DNA of 64,000 nucleotides from Candidatus Rokuibacteriota bacterium (GTDB lineage: Bacteria > Methylomirabilota > Methylomirabilia > Rokubacteriales > CSP1-6), in the NCBI GenBank assembly GCA_003221695.1, contig QHSX01000038.1, positions 186,001 to 250,000 of the forward strand, in the 5' to 3' direction. Both the position numbers and the translations under genes were made by a program. Numbering within the stretch: the first letter of the stretch is position 1; each line of letters begins with the position of its first letter. The notes under the pieces are model-generated. The model saw only the letters and a program-made list of their open reading frames with translations, did no database searches and had not been told where the DNA came from. Shown here piece by piece: positions 6,863 through 15,164 of this stretch.

Positions 6863-8350
6863 ATGCGTCGACTGTTGGTAACGCTCGTAACGACCGGCGT
6901 CTTCGTTCAGACTGTTTGGTGCGGCTCGGCGTTCGCCCAGGCGGCCGGGCCGTCGGAGATCGAAGCTCTCAAGCAAGAGCTCCGCCGGCTCCAGGAGCGC
7001 CTCCAGCGGCTCGAACAGAGCTCCTCGCCGCCGCTCCCCGTTGCCCCGCCCCTCGCGGCCCAGGCGCCGCCGGCTGTGGCCCAGCGCCCCGGCGAGTACC
7101 AGATCCAGCCTGGTCGGGAGCACCCGGCCGAAATGGTCGGGCTGCCGAAGCCCGAGATCGGAGGAGTCCGTATCTCGGGGTTCTTCGTCGGCTCGGCGAA
7201 CTATAACTCGCATATCCAGATGGTGCCGGAGTTCGCGGGCAACGCTCCCGTCAGCTCGGAGCCCGGTAGCCTCGACTTCAGATTCGACCAGTTCACGATC
7301 GGCGCCTACAAGACGTTCTCGCCCTGGCTCTCGGCCGGCGCCAGCCTCGAGGTGGAGCGCCACGGCCACCGGCACAGCCATCTCACGCCGGCCGGCTGTC
7401 CCGCCATCGGTCCCTGCACCGAACGGTTCGGCGCGGAAGACATCACGACCGAGGTCAGCTTGCACCGCTTCAACATCACCGGCATCGCGCCCATGGGCAA
7501 CGGGCTGGCGCTCTCGTTCGGGCGCTTCGACACTCCCTTCGGCTACGAGCGGCACGACGCTGCCCTGAACCTGACGGCGACGACGTCCGAGGTGAACCGC
7601 TTCGGGCGGCCGATGAGCATGACGGGCTTCCAGGCTGCCTATCAGTTCGCGCCCTGGTTCGACGCCGCCGCCTGGGTTGTCAACCGCTGGGAGAACGAGA
7701 CGACCGAAGACACGCTGGAGGATGACAACCGCGACAAGAGCTTCGGCGGCCGCATCGGCTTCACGCCGCTCCCCGGTGCTGGGCTGCTGAACTTCGGCAT
7801 CGGCGGGTGGTGGGGCCCGGAGCAGGAGAGCGACACCAAGCACGACCGGTGGATCCTGGACGTCGACCTGACATGGTCTCCGCTCCCGAGGCTGCTCCTA
7901 GCCGGCGAGGCGGTGTACGGCGGCGAGTCGGGAGTGTCCTTTCGCTCCCGGGGGGCGCCGATTGGAGCCCCTGCCGCTGACAACCAGGACGTGAACTGGC
8001 TCGGCCTCTACGCCCTCGCCCACTACGACCTCACGCGGTGGCTGGGCCTCTCGTTCCGCTACGGGTTCTTCGACGACCCGGACGCGGCCCGGACCGGCGT
8101 GGCGCAGACGCTGCACTCGTTCACCATCGCGCCGATCGTCCATCTCTCGCGCCTCATCCCGGATCTCCGGCCGCTGGGCGTGACGTACGCGCGCACGCAA
8201 CACCCGCTCGACTGGGTGGACGTCAGGCTCGAGTACCGGCTGAACCACTCCAACAAGCCGGTGTTCTCCGATGCCAAGCCCGGCGTCCCCATCGGGGAAG
8301 CGGACCATGACAGCCACCAGGTGACGTTGCAGTTCGTGCTCAACTTCTAG
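6863..8350 (+). CDS. Outer-membrane porin-like beta-barrel protein
   Basis: 495 aa. The ATG at 6863 follows GAGGAGG. A signal peptide occupies about residues 1-26 (ends GSAFAQA). A short coiled coil of about 30 residues follows (IEALKQELRRLQERLQRLEQ), the trimerisation/periplasmic element seen in several porin families. After a Pro/Ala linker come many alternating strands with aromatic girdles (VRISGFFVGSANYNSH, FRFDQFTIGAYKTFSPWLSA), ending VTLQFVLNF, a terminal-Phe barrel signature for BAM recognition. A HGHRHSH cluster is exposed early in the barrel. Likely an outer-membrane pore for a small solute or metal. Neighbours share the strand with short gaps. Confidence 0.78.
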   Translation: MRRLLVTLVTTGVFVQTVWCGSAFAQAAGPSEIEALKQELRRLQERLQRLEQSSSPPLPVAPPLAAQAPPAVAQRPGEYQIQPGREHPAEMVGLPKPEIGGVRISGFFVGSANYNSHIQMVPEFAGNAPVSSEPGSLDFRFDQFTIGAYKTFSPWLSAGASLEVERHGHRHSHLTPAGCPAIGPCTERFGAEDITTEVSLHRFNITGIAPMGNGLALSFGRFDTPFGYERHDAALNLTATTSEVNRFGRPMSMTGFQAAYQFAPWFDAAAWVVNRWENETTEDTLEDDNRDKSFGGRIGFTPLPGAGLLNFGIGGWWGPEQESDTKHDRWILDVDLTWSPLPRLLLAGEAVYGGESGVSFRSRGAPIGAPAADNQDVNWLGLYALAHYDLTRWLGLSFRYGFFDDPDAARTGVAQTLHSFTIAPIVHLSRLIPDLRPLGVTYARTQHPLDWVDVRLEYRLNHSNKPVFSDAKPGVPIGEADHDSHQVTLQFVLNF

Positions 8351-8386
8351 AGTGCCGGGCTGACCGGTGGAAGGGAGGCGATACCG

Positions 8387-8980
8387 ATGAACGGCATCTA
8401 CCTTTCGCGTCTGCCGTGGAGCGGCAAGGTGTTCTGCACGCTCTACCTGCTCGGCATCGGGTGCGGCGCTCTGGCTGCCTTCACCCAGGCGGCGACGGCC
8501 ATCGGTCTCTCCCCGGCCGACGTGCAGGCCAGCCTGGCTCCGGCGATGCCGATGACGCACATGAGCGCTGGCCAGATGATGGGCGAGAAAGAGATCACGC
8601 TGGGCGAGGTCAGCAGCGCCGCCAAGGTGTGGATCCGCACGCCGCTCCTCATCCAGACCAGCCACACCCATCTCTTTGGTCAGACCCTCATCGCCGGGCT
8701 CCTCGGGCTGATCTTCCTCTTCGCGTCGGTGCGCGAATGGCTCAAGGCCCTGATCCTGGCCCTGCCCTTCGTCGGCACGCTGATGGACATCGGCGGGATG
8801 TGGCTGACGCGCTTCGTCTGGCCGGGGCTGTCCGTGCTCGTCATCGCTGGGGGCAGCCTCTTCGCGCTCGGCTACGCGCTGATCACCGTCATCTCTCTGT
8901 GGCAGCTCTGGATCGGGACGGCGGTACGAGCCGCAGGGCGTCGTGGGGCTGGGGCCCCGCCGTCCGAGGCGAGTCTGTGA
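8387..8980 (+). CDS. Four-helix inner-membrane protein, function unknown
   Basis: 197 aa. Hydrophobic helices lie at about 15-37, 100-116, 118-138 and 145-172. A periplasmic or cytoplasmic Met-rich loop between helices 1 and 2 reads PAMPMTHMSAGQMMGEKE, and helix 2 is entered by QTSHTHLFGQT. His and Met placed like this can bind heme or copper, so an electron-transfer or metal role is possible, but no family was recognised. GGAAGGGAGGCG upstream of the ATG at 8387 is a good SD. It sits between the porin-like gene and the FMN_bind-like gene and is probably co-transcribed with both. Confidence 0.55.
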   Translation: MNGIYLSRLPWSGKVFCTLYLLGIGCGALAAFTQAATAIGLSPADVQASLAPAMPMTHMSAGQMMGEKEITLGEVSSAAKVWIRTPLLIQTSHTHLFGQTLIAGLLGLIFLFASVREWLKALILALPFVGTLMDIGGMWLTRFVWPGLSVLVIAGGSLFALGYALITVISLWQLWIGTAVRAAGRRGAGAPPSEASL

Positions 8981-8996
8981 ATAAAGAGCCCCGCGT

Positions 8997-9590
8997 ATGA
9001 GACGTCGAAGGCTCGGCTGGCTCGGCGGCGTCGTGAGCGGCGCCGTGATGCTCGCCGGCGTCGCCTGGGCCCACATCACCCCGCCGGTCGTGCTGATGTC
9101 GGACCGCGACGCCATCGTCACGCTCCTGGCCGGCGCCCAACGGTTCTTCGTCCGGGAGGTCCGGCTTTCGCGTAGCGAACAGGCGCAGATCAAGCAGCAG
9201 ACCGGCTGGACCCCGGACGAGGACTTCTACCGTTTCTATCTGGGTCGCGACGGCCAGGGCCGACTCGTGGCCGGGACGATCTTCGTCACCGAGTTCACCG
9301 TGCACGGCCCCATCCGCATCGCCGTCAGCCTGGGACCGGACGGGAAGGTGCGGGGGGCCGCGGTGGTCGAATTGACGGAGGAGACGTATCCCTGGGTGAA
9401 GCCGCTCATCGACCGGGACTTCGCTCGCGACTACGCGGGCCAGGACAGCCGGGGCCACTTCCACCTGAGCGCCCGGCTCGGCAATCTGGAAGCGATGCCA
9501 CAGTTCTATGGCCAGGTCATCGCCAGCCTCATCCAGCGGGCGGCGCTGCTCTACGATGTCGGCGTCCTCAAGCGGGGTGATGCGTCCTAG
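8997..9590 (+). CDS. Exported FMN_bind-like domain protein lacking the flavinylation motif
   Basis: 197 aa with an N-terminal signal peptide or anchor (about 8-26, ends AWA). Residues about 85-190 resemble the FMN-binding domain of RnfG/NqrC: GTIFVTEFTVHGPIRIAVSL, then GPDGKVRGAAVVELTEET, then DFARDYAGQDS. The usual C-terminal SGAT(S/T) site for covalent FMN attachment is replaced by a segment around LSARLGNLEAMPQF. If the domain call is right, flavin must be held non-covalently or not at all. It lies directly after the four-helix membrane protein (16-nt gap), and the two may form a periplasm-facing redox pair. Family assignment is by eye and moderate. Confidence 0.5.
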   Translation: MRRRRLGWLGGVVSGAVMLAGVAWAHITPPVVLMSDRDAIVTLLAGAQRFFVREVRLSRSEQAQIKQQTGWTPDEDFYRFYLGRDGQGRLVAGTIFVTEFTVHGPIRIAVSLGPDGKVRGAAVVELTEETYPWVKPLIDRDFARDYAGQDSRGHFHLSARLGNLEAMPQFYGQVIASLIQRAALLYDVGVLKRGDAS

Positions 9591-9612
9591 CCGGCGAGAA
9601 TAGCGCGTGCGC

Positions 9613-9618
9613 TACACT
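9613..9618 (+). promoter_or_regulatory. -10-like TACACT before tupA
   Basis: TACACT lies 21 nt before the ATG at 9640, with AGGAGGAG between. The box overlaps codons 3-4 of an upstream in-frame GTG at 9607, which argues that the ATG is the true start. Confidence 0.4.
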
Positions 9619-9639
9619 CGGCACAGGAGGAGACTCGCG

Positions 9640-10473
9640 ATGGTCCTGCGTCTCGTGGTCGCCGCCCTCGTGCCGCTCATGCTCGCCGCGCCCGCGGGCG
9701 CGGGCTCGAACGTCGTCATCCTGTCGACGACGACGTCCACGCAGGACTCGGGGCTGCTCGACGTGCTGGTTCCGCTCTTCGAGCGCCGGACGGGCTACAC
9801 GCTGAAGACGATCTCGGTCGGCACGGGTCAGGCGCTCGCGCTCGCCGCGCGCGGGGAAGCGGACGTCGTGCTCTGCCACGCGCCGTCACTGGAGAAGCGC
9901 TCCCTCGCCGATGGCACGCTGACGAATCGCCGGCTCGTCATGTACAACGACTTCGTGCTCGTCGGCCCCGAGGCGGATCCGGCGAGGATCGCCGGAGACA
10001 AGAGCGTGGTCGCCGCGCTCGGCAGGATCGCCGCCGCGGGCGCCCGCTTCGTGTCGCGCGGTGACAAGTCGGGGACCCACACCGTCGAGCTCGCCCTCTG
10101 GAAGGTGGCGGGCGTCACGCCCGCCGCGCCCTGGTACATCGAGTCGGGCCAGGGCATGGGCGCGACGCTGGGCCTCGCCGACGACCGTCGGGCGTACACG
10201 CTGACGGACCGCGCGACGCTCTCCGCCTTCGGCAAGCGCGTCGCGCTCCGGGTCATGGTCGAGGGCGACCGGCCGCTGCGCAACGTCTACTCGGTGCTGG
10301 AGGCCAACCCCGCGAACGGCCCGCGCGTCAACGCGGCGGGCGGCCGGGCCTTCGCCGACTTCATCGTGTCGCCCGAGGTCCAGCAGGTCATCCGCACCTT
10401 CGGCGTCGACCGATACGGCCAGCCGCTGTTCGTCCCGATTGCCGGCCAGCGCGAGGAGGAGGTGGCGCCATGA
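9640..10473 (+). CDS. tupA: Tungstate ABC transporter substrate-binding protein
   Basis: 277 aa from the ATG at 9640 (AGGAGGAG SD; the in-frame GTG at 9607 lies inside the promoter). The signal peptide spans about 1-21. Mature TupA begins with the diagnostic ILSTTTSTQDSGLLDVLVPL that forms the oxyanion pocket. It continues with VGTGQALALAARGEADVVLC, FVSRGDKSGTHTVE, and a GMGATLGLADDRRAYTLTDR block. TupA binds tungstate very tightly in the periplasm and delivers it to TupBC. Its last 4 nt overlap tupB. Tungstate uptake implies tungsto- or molybdo-pterin enzymes elsewhere in the genome. Confidence 0.93.
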   Translation: MVLRLVVAALVPLMLAAPAGAGSNVVILSTTTSTQDSGLLDVLVPLFERRTGYTLKTISVGTGQALALAARGEADVVLCHAPSLEKRSLADGTLTNRRLVMYNDFVLVGPEADPARIAGDKSVVAALGRIAAAGARFVSRGDKSGTHTVELALWKVAGVTPAAPWYIESGQGMGATLGLADDRRAYTLTDRATLSAFGKRVALRVMVEGDRPLRNVYSVLEANPANGPRVNAAGGRAFADFIVSPEVQQVIRTFGVDRYGQPLFVPIAGQREEEVAP

Positions 10474-11165
10474 CCCTGCTGCTCGACGGGGTGCGCGCGG
10501 CGACCGGGCTGATCGTGAGCGGCGATAGTGAGATCTGGTCGATCCTCTGGCTCTCGCTCCAGGTCTCGGGGAGCGCGACGCTGATCGCGTTGCTGCTCGG
10601 CGTTCCTGCCGGAACGGCGCTCGCCCTCGCGCGCTTTCCGGGGCGCGGGCTCGTCGTGAGCGCCGTGAATTCGGGAATGGGGCTGCCGCCAGTCGTCGTC
10701 GGCCTCTTCGTCACGATCCTCCTCTGGCGGAGCGGCCCGCTCGGCGCGCTCGAGATCCTCTACACGCCCGCGGCGATCGTGGTCGCGCAGGCCGTCATCG
10801 CCGCGCCGATCGTCACCGGGATCACGCTGGCCGCCGTCCAGCAGGTGCCGCGGGAGTTCCGCCTCCAGCTCCTGGCCCTCGGCGCCTCGCGCGTCCAGAT
10901 GATCTGGGTGGTGCTCCGCGAGGCGCGGCTACCGATGCTCGCCGCCGTGATGGCGGGGTTCGGCGGCGTCATCTCCGAGATCGGCGCCTCGATGATGGTC
11001 GGCGGCAACATCAAGGGGCAGACGCGCACGCTCACGACCGCGATGGTGCTCGAAACCAGCAAGGGCAACTTCGAGGCGGCGATCGCGCTCTCGCTCCTCC
11101 TGCTGGTCCTCGTCTTCCTCGTCAACTGGGCGCTCACCTCGATCCAGCAGCGCCGGGCCCTCTAG
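10470..11165 (+). CDS. tupB: Tungstate ABC transporter permease
   Basis: 231 aa, inner-membrane permease of the CysTW/ModB type. About five to six helices are seen. The conserved cytoplasmic EAA loop, LQLLALGASRVQMIWVVLRE, contacts the ATPase. GGVISEIGASMMVGGNIKGQ is a TupB/WtpB-typical segment. The ATG at 10470 overlaps the tupA stop (ATGA). No ATPase follows directly. The best matching one lies five genes on at 13739, after modABC, so the two transporters share one transcription unit. Confidence 0.92.
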   Translation: MTLLLDGVRAATGLIVSGDSEIWSILWLSLQVSGSATLIALLLGVPAGTALALARFPGRGLVVSAVNSGMGLPPVVVGLFVTILLWRSGPLGALEILYTPAAIVVAQAVIAAPIVTGITLAAVQQVPREFRLQLLALGASRVQMIWVVLREARLPMLAAVMAGFGGVISEIGASMMVGGNIKGQTRTLTTAMVLETSKGNFEAAIALSLLLLVLVFLVNWALTSIQQRRAL

Positions 11166-11177
11166 GGAGTGAGCCTG

Positions 11178-11183
11178 TAAGAT
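11178..11183 (+). promoter_or_regulatory. -10-like TAAGAT before modA
   Basis: TAAGAT ends 6 nt before the GTG start of modA and no SD is present. This suggests that modA can be transcribed as a leaderless message inside the longer tup-mod unit. Confidence 0.45.
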
Positions 11184-11189
11184 AGGGGC

Positions 11190-11960
11190 GTGATCCGGCG
11201 CTCGCTCTCCCCGGCTCTGGTCCTCGCGTGGCTCGCCCTCGGGTCCGGCGGGGCGCCCGCCGCCGAGCCGCCGTCGCTGACGGTCTTCGCCGCCGCCGAC
11301 CTCGCGTTCGCGTTCCGAGAGATCGTGCCACGCTTCGAGAAGGCGCTGGGCGTGCGGGTCACGCTGGTGCTCGGCTCGACGGGCCAGCTCGCCCAGCAGA
11401 TCGAGCACGGCGCTCCCGCCGACGTCTTCTTCGCCGCCGACCAGACCTTCGTGGATCGCCTCGTGGCCGAGCGTGCGCTCCTTGGCGAGACGCGGGCGCT
11501 GTACGCGCAGGGCCGACTCGTGCTCGCCACGCCGAAGACGTTCGCGCCGAAGCTGACGGAGCTCCGGCGCCTGACCGACCCGAGCGTCCGGCGCGTGGCG
11601 ATCGCGAACCCGGCGCATGCGCCCTACGGGCGCGCGGCCGAAGAGGCCCTCAGGAAGACGGGGGTCTGGGAGGCCATCAGGCCCAAGCTCGTCTACGGCG
11701 AGAACATCCGGCACACGCTCCAGTTTCTCCAGACGGCGGCGGTCGATGCCGGCATCGTCGCGCTGTCCGTCGCGAACGTCCCGGAAATCGACTGGGTGGC
11801 GATCGACCCGGGCCTCCACGCGCCGCTCAACCAGGCGGCCGCGGTGGTGCGGCGGAGCGCGCGGCCCGAGGTCGGGCTGGCGTTCATCCAGTTCGTGAAC
11901 GGGCCGGAGGGGCGCCCGATCATGAAACGTCACGGGTTCCGGCTGCCCGGGGAGTTCTGA
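11190..11960 (+). CDS. modA: Molybdate ABC transporter periplasmic binding protein
   Basis: 256 aa with a GTG start at 11190 and a signal peptide to about residue 25. It has the ModA hallmarks TVFAAADLAFAFREI (oxyanion Ser/Ala region), VTLVLGSTGQLAQQIEHGAPADVFFAADQ and VRRVAIANPAHAPYGRAAEEAL. Further along come ENIRHTLQFLQTAAVDAGIVALS and the closing GRPIMKRHGFRLP. It captures molybdate (or tungstate) and hands it to ModB. It is separated by 24 nt from tupB and 7 nt from modB. The start has a -10-like hexamer 6 nt upstream. Confidence 0.93.
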   Translation: MIRRSLSPALVLAWLALGSGGAPAAEPPSLTVFAAADLAFAFREIVPRFEKALGVRVTLVLGSTGQLAQQIEHGAPADVFFAADQTFVDRLVAERALLGETRALYAQGRLVLATPKTFAPKLTELRRLTDPSVRRVAIANPAHAPYGRAAEEALRKTGVWEAIRPKLVYGENIRHTLQFLQTAAVDAGIVALSVANVPEIDWVAIDPGLHAPLNQAAAVVRRSARPEVGLAFIQFVNGPEGRPIMKRHGFRLPGEF

Positions 11961-11967
11961 TCCGAGC

Positions 11968-12621
11968 ATGGACCTGTTTCCCGTCTGGCTCTCGCTCCGC
12001 GTCGCCCTGACGGCGACGGCGCTCACACTCCTGATCGGCATCCCCGTCGCCCTCCTGCTGGCCCGTCGGCGCTTTCCAGGGCGCAACGTGCTCGAGGCGG
12101 CCGTCGTCCTGCCGCTGGTCCTGCCACCGACCGTCCTCGGCTACTACCTGCTCCTCGTCATCGGGAACCGTGGCCCCGTCGGGCGGGCGCTGGCCGCGCT
12201 CGGCGTCGAGCTCGCCTTCACGTGGGGCGCGGCGGTGCTCGCGGCGTGCGTCGGCTCGATCGCGCTCGTGATCAAGTCGGCCCAGGCGGGCTTCGAGTCC
12301 GTCGACCGGCAGCTTGAGCAGGCCGCACGGACCCTCGGGCGCTCCGAGTGGTCGGTCTTCTGGAGCGTGACCCTGCCGCTCGCGTGGCGTTCGGTGCTCG
12401 CCGGCGGCGTGCTGGCCTTCTGCCGGGCGCTGGGCGAGTTCGGGATCACGCTGATGGTGGCGGGGAACATCCCGGGCCGGACGCAGACCCTACCGCTCGC
12501 GATCTACGACCGCGTGCAGGCCGCGCAGATGGACGAGGCGAACGCGCTCGCGCTGATCGCCGTCGCCGCCGTCGTGGTGCTGCTCTTCGGCTTGAGCCGG
12601 CTGGCCCGGCTCCGCTACTGA
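11968..12621 (+). CDS. modB: Molybdate ABC transporter permease
   Basis: 217 aa inner-membrane permease with about five helices. Typical ModB features are LPPTVLGYYLLLVIGNRGPVG, the EAA loop QLEQAARTLGRSEWSVFWSV, and FCRALGEFGITLMVAGNIPG, followed by RTQTLPLAIYDRVQA. It forms the transmembrane channel of the ModABC importer. Its TGA overlaps the modC ATG by one base, so translation is coupled. Confidence 0.94.
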   Translation: MDLFPVWLSLRVALTATALTLLIGIPVALLLARRRFPGRNVLEAAVVLPLVLPPTVLGYYLLLVIGNRGPVGRALAALGVELAFTWGAAVLAACVGSIALVIKSAQAGFESVDRQLEQAARTLGRSEWSVFWSVTLPLAWRSVLAGGVLAFCRALGEFGITLMVAGNIPGRTQTLPLAIYDRVQAAQMDEANALALIAVAAVVVLLFGLSRLARLRY

Positions 12622-13739
12622 TGGTCGCGGTCGAGCTGGTCAAGCGATACCCTGGCTTCACGCTCGACGTGCGCTGGCGCGCCGAGACGTCCGTCGTCGG
12701 GCTCTTCGGCCCCTCGGGCGCCGGGAAGACGCTGACCCTCCAGTGCCTCGCGGGACTGATCCGTCCGGATGCGGGGCGGATCGTGGTGGGCGAGCGCGTG
12801 TTCTTCGACGCTGCCGCGGGGATCGACCTGCCGCCTCAGCAGCGGCGCATCGGTTATGTCTTCCAGGGCTACGCGCTCTTCCCGCATCTCACGGTCGAGG
12901 AGAACATCGGATTCGGGCTCTCCGACCGCTCGCGCGGCGAGCGCGCCCGACGCAGCGCCGAAGTCATCGAGCGCCTTGGCCTGGGGGGCTTCGAGCGTCG
13001 ATACCCGCGAGAACTTTCGGGCGGCCAGCGACAACGGGTCGCCCTCGGGCGCGCCCTCGCGATCGACCCGGCGCTCCTGCTGCTCGACGAGCCGCTGTCG
13101 GCGCTCGACGCGCCGCTCCGACGGACGCTGCGCGACGAGCTGCGCGAGACGCTCACGGGGTGGTCCACCCCCGCGGTCGTCGTCACGCACGACTTCACCG
13201 AGGCGTACCGTCTCGCCGATCGGATCGTGGTGTACGAGTCCGGGCGCGTCATCCAGTCGGCGCCGCGCGCCGAGCTCCTGTGGCAGCCCGCGTCGGAGAC
13301 GGTCGCGCGCATCATGAGCCTCAAGAACGTGCTGCGGGGCACGGTCGTCAAGGCGACGCCGGACCGCATCCAGATCAGCTGGCGCGGCCAGACGCTCGAG
13401 GCGGTGAACTCGCCGACGCGCTCCTACCTGCCGCCGCCCATGAGCCCGATCGCGTTCTTCATCCGCCCCGAGTACGTGCGGCTCATCCGCAAGGATCGCG
13501 GCGCGCCGGACCCGCAGCACCATATGAACCTCCTGTCGGGCCGGCTCGTCAGCGAGGCGGATTTCGGCACCGTGTGGACCCTCCGGCTCCGCCTCGACGC
13601 GCCGGGCGAGCCCGCGCAGGGCGCCTTCGACCTCGAGGTCGAGGTGCCGCACCTCGTCTACGAGATTCTCGAAATCGAGCGTGACCGCCACTGGCAGCTC
13701 TCGATCCACCGGGGCTCGATCCACGTGCTGCCCGCCTGA
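12621..13739 (+). CDS. modC: Molybdate ABC transporter ATP-binding protein
   Basis: 372 aa. Walker A GPSGAGKT lies at residues 30-37. The Q-loop is in YVFQGYALFPHLTVEENI. LSGGQRQRVALGRAL is the ABC signature, LLLLDEPLSALD is Walker B with catalytic Glu, and VVVTHDF carries the switch His. After about residue 240 comes a TOBE/Mop-like regulatory extension (IMSLKNVLRGTVVKATPDRI onward). It hydrolyses ATP to power ModB. The start overlaps the modB stop and the gene runs directly into the next ATPase gene by one base. Confidence 0.92.
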   Translation: MVAVELVKRYPGFTLDVRWRAETSVVGLFGPSGAGKTLTLQCLAGLIRPDAGRIVVGERVFFDAAAGIDLPPQQRRIGYVFQGYALFPHLTVEENIGFGLSDRSRGERARRSAEVIERLGLGGFERRYPRELSGGQRQRVALGRALAIDPALLLLDEPLSALDAPLRRTLRDELRETLTGWSTPAVVVTHDFTEAYRLADRIVVYESGRVIQSAPRAELLWQPASETVARIMSLKNVLRGTVVKATPDRIQISWRGQTLEAVNSPTRSYLPPPMSPIAFFIRPEYVRLIRKDRGAPDPQHHMNLLSGRLVSEADFGTVWTLRLRLDAPGEPAQGAFDLEVEVPHLVYEILEIERDRHWQLSIHRGSIHVLPA

Positions 13740-14884
13740 TGGCGCTCCCCGTCCTGGCGCTGGCGAACGTGCGCGTCGGCTATGGCGGGGCCGACGTGCT
13801 CGACGTCCCGTCGCTGGAGATCGCGGAGGGCGAGGTGCTCGCGGTGATCGGACCGAACGGGAGCGGCAAGTCCACGCTCCTGCGCGTGGCGGGGTTGCTC
13901 GAGCGGCCGACCACGGGCCGCGTGAGCTTCGGCGGGTGCCTGGTGGACGCGACCCATGCGCTCGCCGAGCGGCGCCGGATGGCGATGGTGTTCCAGCAAC
14001 CGCTCCTCGCCGACATGACGGTGGCCGAGAACGTCGGGCTCGGCCTGGCCTTCCGCGGCGTGGGCGCCGACCCGAGCGAAGCGCGGGTCAGCCGCTGGCT
14101 CGAGCGGCTCAACATTGCGCCGCTCCGGGACCGGCGCGCGCGGACGCTCTCGGGCGGCGAGGCGCAGCGCGTGGCCCTTGCGCGCGCGCTCGTGGTCGAG
14201 CCCGACCTCTTGTTGCTCGACGAGCCCTTCGCCGGCCTCGACGCACCCTCGCGGGAGGCGCTTCTGCCCGACCTCGCCGCGATCCTCCGTGGCGACCGGC
14301 TGACGACGATCCTCGTCTCCCACGACCGCGCCGAGGCCCAGGCCCTCGCCGACCGCGTGGCGGTCCTGATACGCGGCCGGATTTCCCAGCTCGACGAGAC
14401 CGCGCGCGTTTTCTACGCCCCCGTGTCGGAGGAGGTCGCGCGCTTCGTCGGCGTCGAGACGATCGTGACGGGCCGCGTGCTGGCCCGCGACGGCGGCGTC
14501 ACAGTGGTGGAGGTCGCGGGGCGCAAGCTCGAGATCGCCGCTCGGGGCCGGCCGGGGGACCTGGTGAGGCTCGGCATTCGCCCCGAGGACGTGACGCTCA
14601 CCCTGCCTACGGAGCACGCCCCCCTGTCGAGCGCGCGCAACCACCTCACGGGCACGATCAGGCACCTGGTCCCGTCCGCGCCGGCGACCCGGGTGGTCGT
14701 GGACGTGGGCTTTCCGCTCGTCGCCACGGTCACGGCGCGCTCGGCCGCCGATCTGGGCCTCGCCGAGGGGCTCCCGATCACCGCGGTCTTCAAGGCGAGC
14801 GCGGCCCACCTCATTGGTCCCGCGGGGAGCGCGGGCGGCTCTCCGGCGGGTTTGCTTGACACTATGACGGCTCCGGAGCTATAA
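13739..14884 (+). CDS. tupC: Second oxyanion ABC ATPase, probably the tungstate transporter ATPase
   Basis: 381 aa. Walker A GPNGSGKS lies at about residues 38-45, the signature is LSGGEAQRVALARAL, Walker B is LLLLDEPFAGLDA, and the H-loop is in TTILVSHDRAEAQ. The FQQPLLADMTVAENVGLGL Q-loop segment is typical of TupC/WtpC-like enzymes. The C-terminal third is a TOBE domain pair (TGRVLARDGGVTVVEVAGR; NHLTGTIRHLVPSAPATRV). TupAB upstream lacks a dedicated ATPase, so this one most likely completes TupABC; sharing with ModB is possible. A promoter for the next gene lies inside its 3' end. Confidence 0.8.
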   Translation: MALPVLALANVRVGYGGADVLDVPSLEIAEGEVLAVIGPNGSGKSTLLRVAGLLERPTTGRVSFGGCLVDATHALAERRRMAMVFQQPLLADMTVAENVGLGLAFRGVGADPSEARVSRWLERLNIAPLRDRRARTLSGGEAQRVALARALVVEPDLLLLDEPFAGLDAPSREALLPDLAAILRGDRLTTILVSHDRAEAQALADRVAVLIRGRISQLDETARVFYAPVSEEVARFVGVETIVTGRVLARDGGVTVVEVAGRKLEIAARGRPGDLVRLGIRPEDVTLTLPTEHAPLSSARNHLTGTIRHLVPSAPATRVVVDVGFPLVATVTARSAADLGLAEGLPITAVFKASAAHLIGPAGSAGGSPAGLLDTMTAPEL

Positions 14885-14885
14885 A
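14856..14885 (+). promoter_or_regulatory. Sigma70-type promoter inside the 3' end of tupC
   Basis: TTGACA (14856-14861), 18-nt spacer, TATAAA (14880-14885). It drives the DUF465 gene (ATG 14937) with a leader of about 45 nt. A 6-bp inverted repeat, CCGGAG/CTCCGG, flanks the -10 box (about 14873-14893) and could act as an operator or a weak hairpin. Confidence 0.6.
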
Positions 14886-14936
14886 AACTCCGGCGGCACC
14901 CACGAGTTGAGAACCCTCCACCCAAGGAGGCCGCGC

Positions 14937-15164
14937 ATGGACCAGGAGACCCTCATCGAGCGATTGATGGCCGAGAACGAGGAGTTCCGGCGCCTCCGCG
15001 GCGAGCACCACGCCCACGATCAGGAGCTCGAGGCGCTCAGACGAACCGCCCCGCTCTCGGCCGACCAGCAATGGCGAATGAGCGAGCTGAAGAAGCTGAA
15101 ACTGATGGCCAAAGACCGGATGGAGGCAATCATCCGGCACGCTCGCTCCGGCGTCACGGCCTGA
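14937..15164 (+). CDS. DUF465 (YdcH-like) small helical protein
   Basis: 75 aa from the ATG at 14937, preceded by AAGGAGG. It is a helical hairpin of about 60 residues: ETLIERLMAENEEFRRLRGE, then a loop, then LSELKKLKLMAKDRMEAI-type repeats. The LKKLKL-KDRMEAI half is the characteristic DUF465/YdcH signature. The molecular role is unknown; members are small cytoplasmic coiled coils. It has its own promoter inside tupC, and its stop codon overlaps the likely moaC start. Confidence 0.8.
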   Translation: MDQETLIERLMAENEEFRRLRGEHHAHDQELEALRRTAPLSADQQWRMSELKKLKLMAKDRMEAIIRHARSGVTA

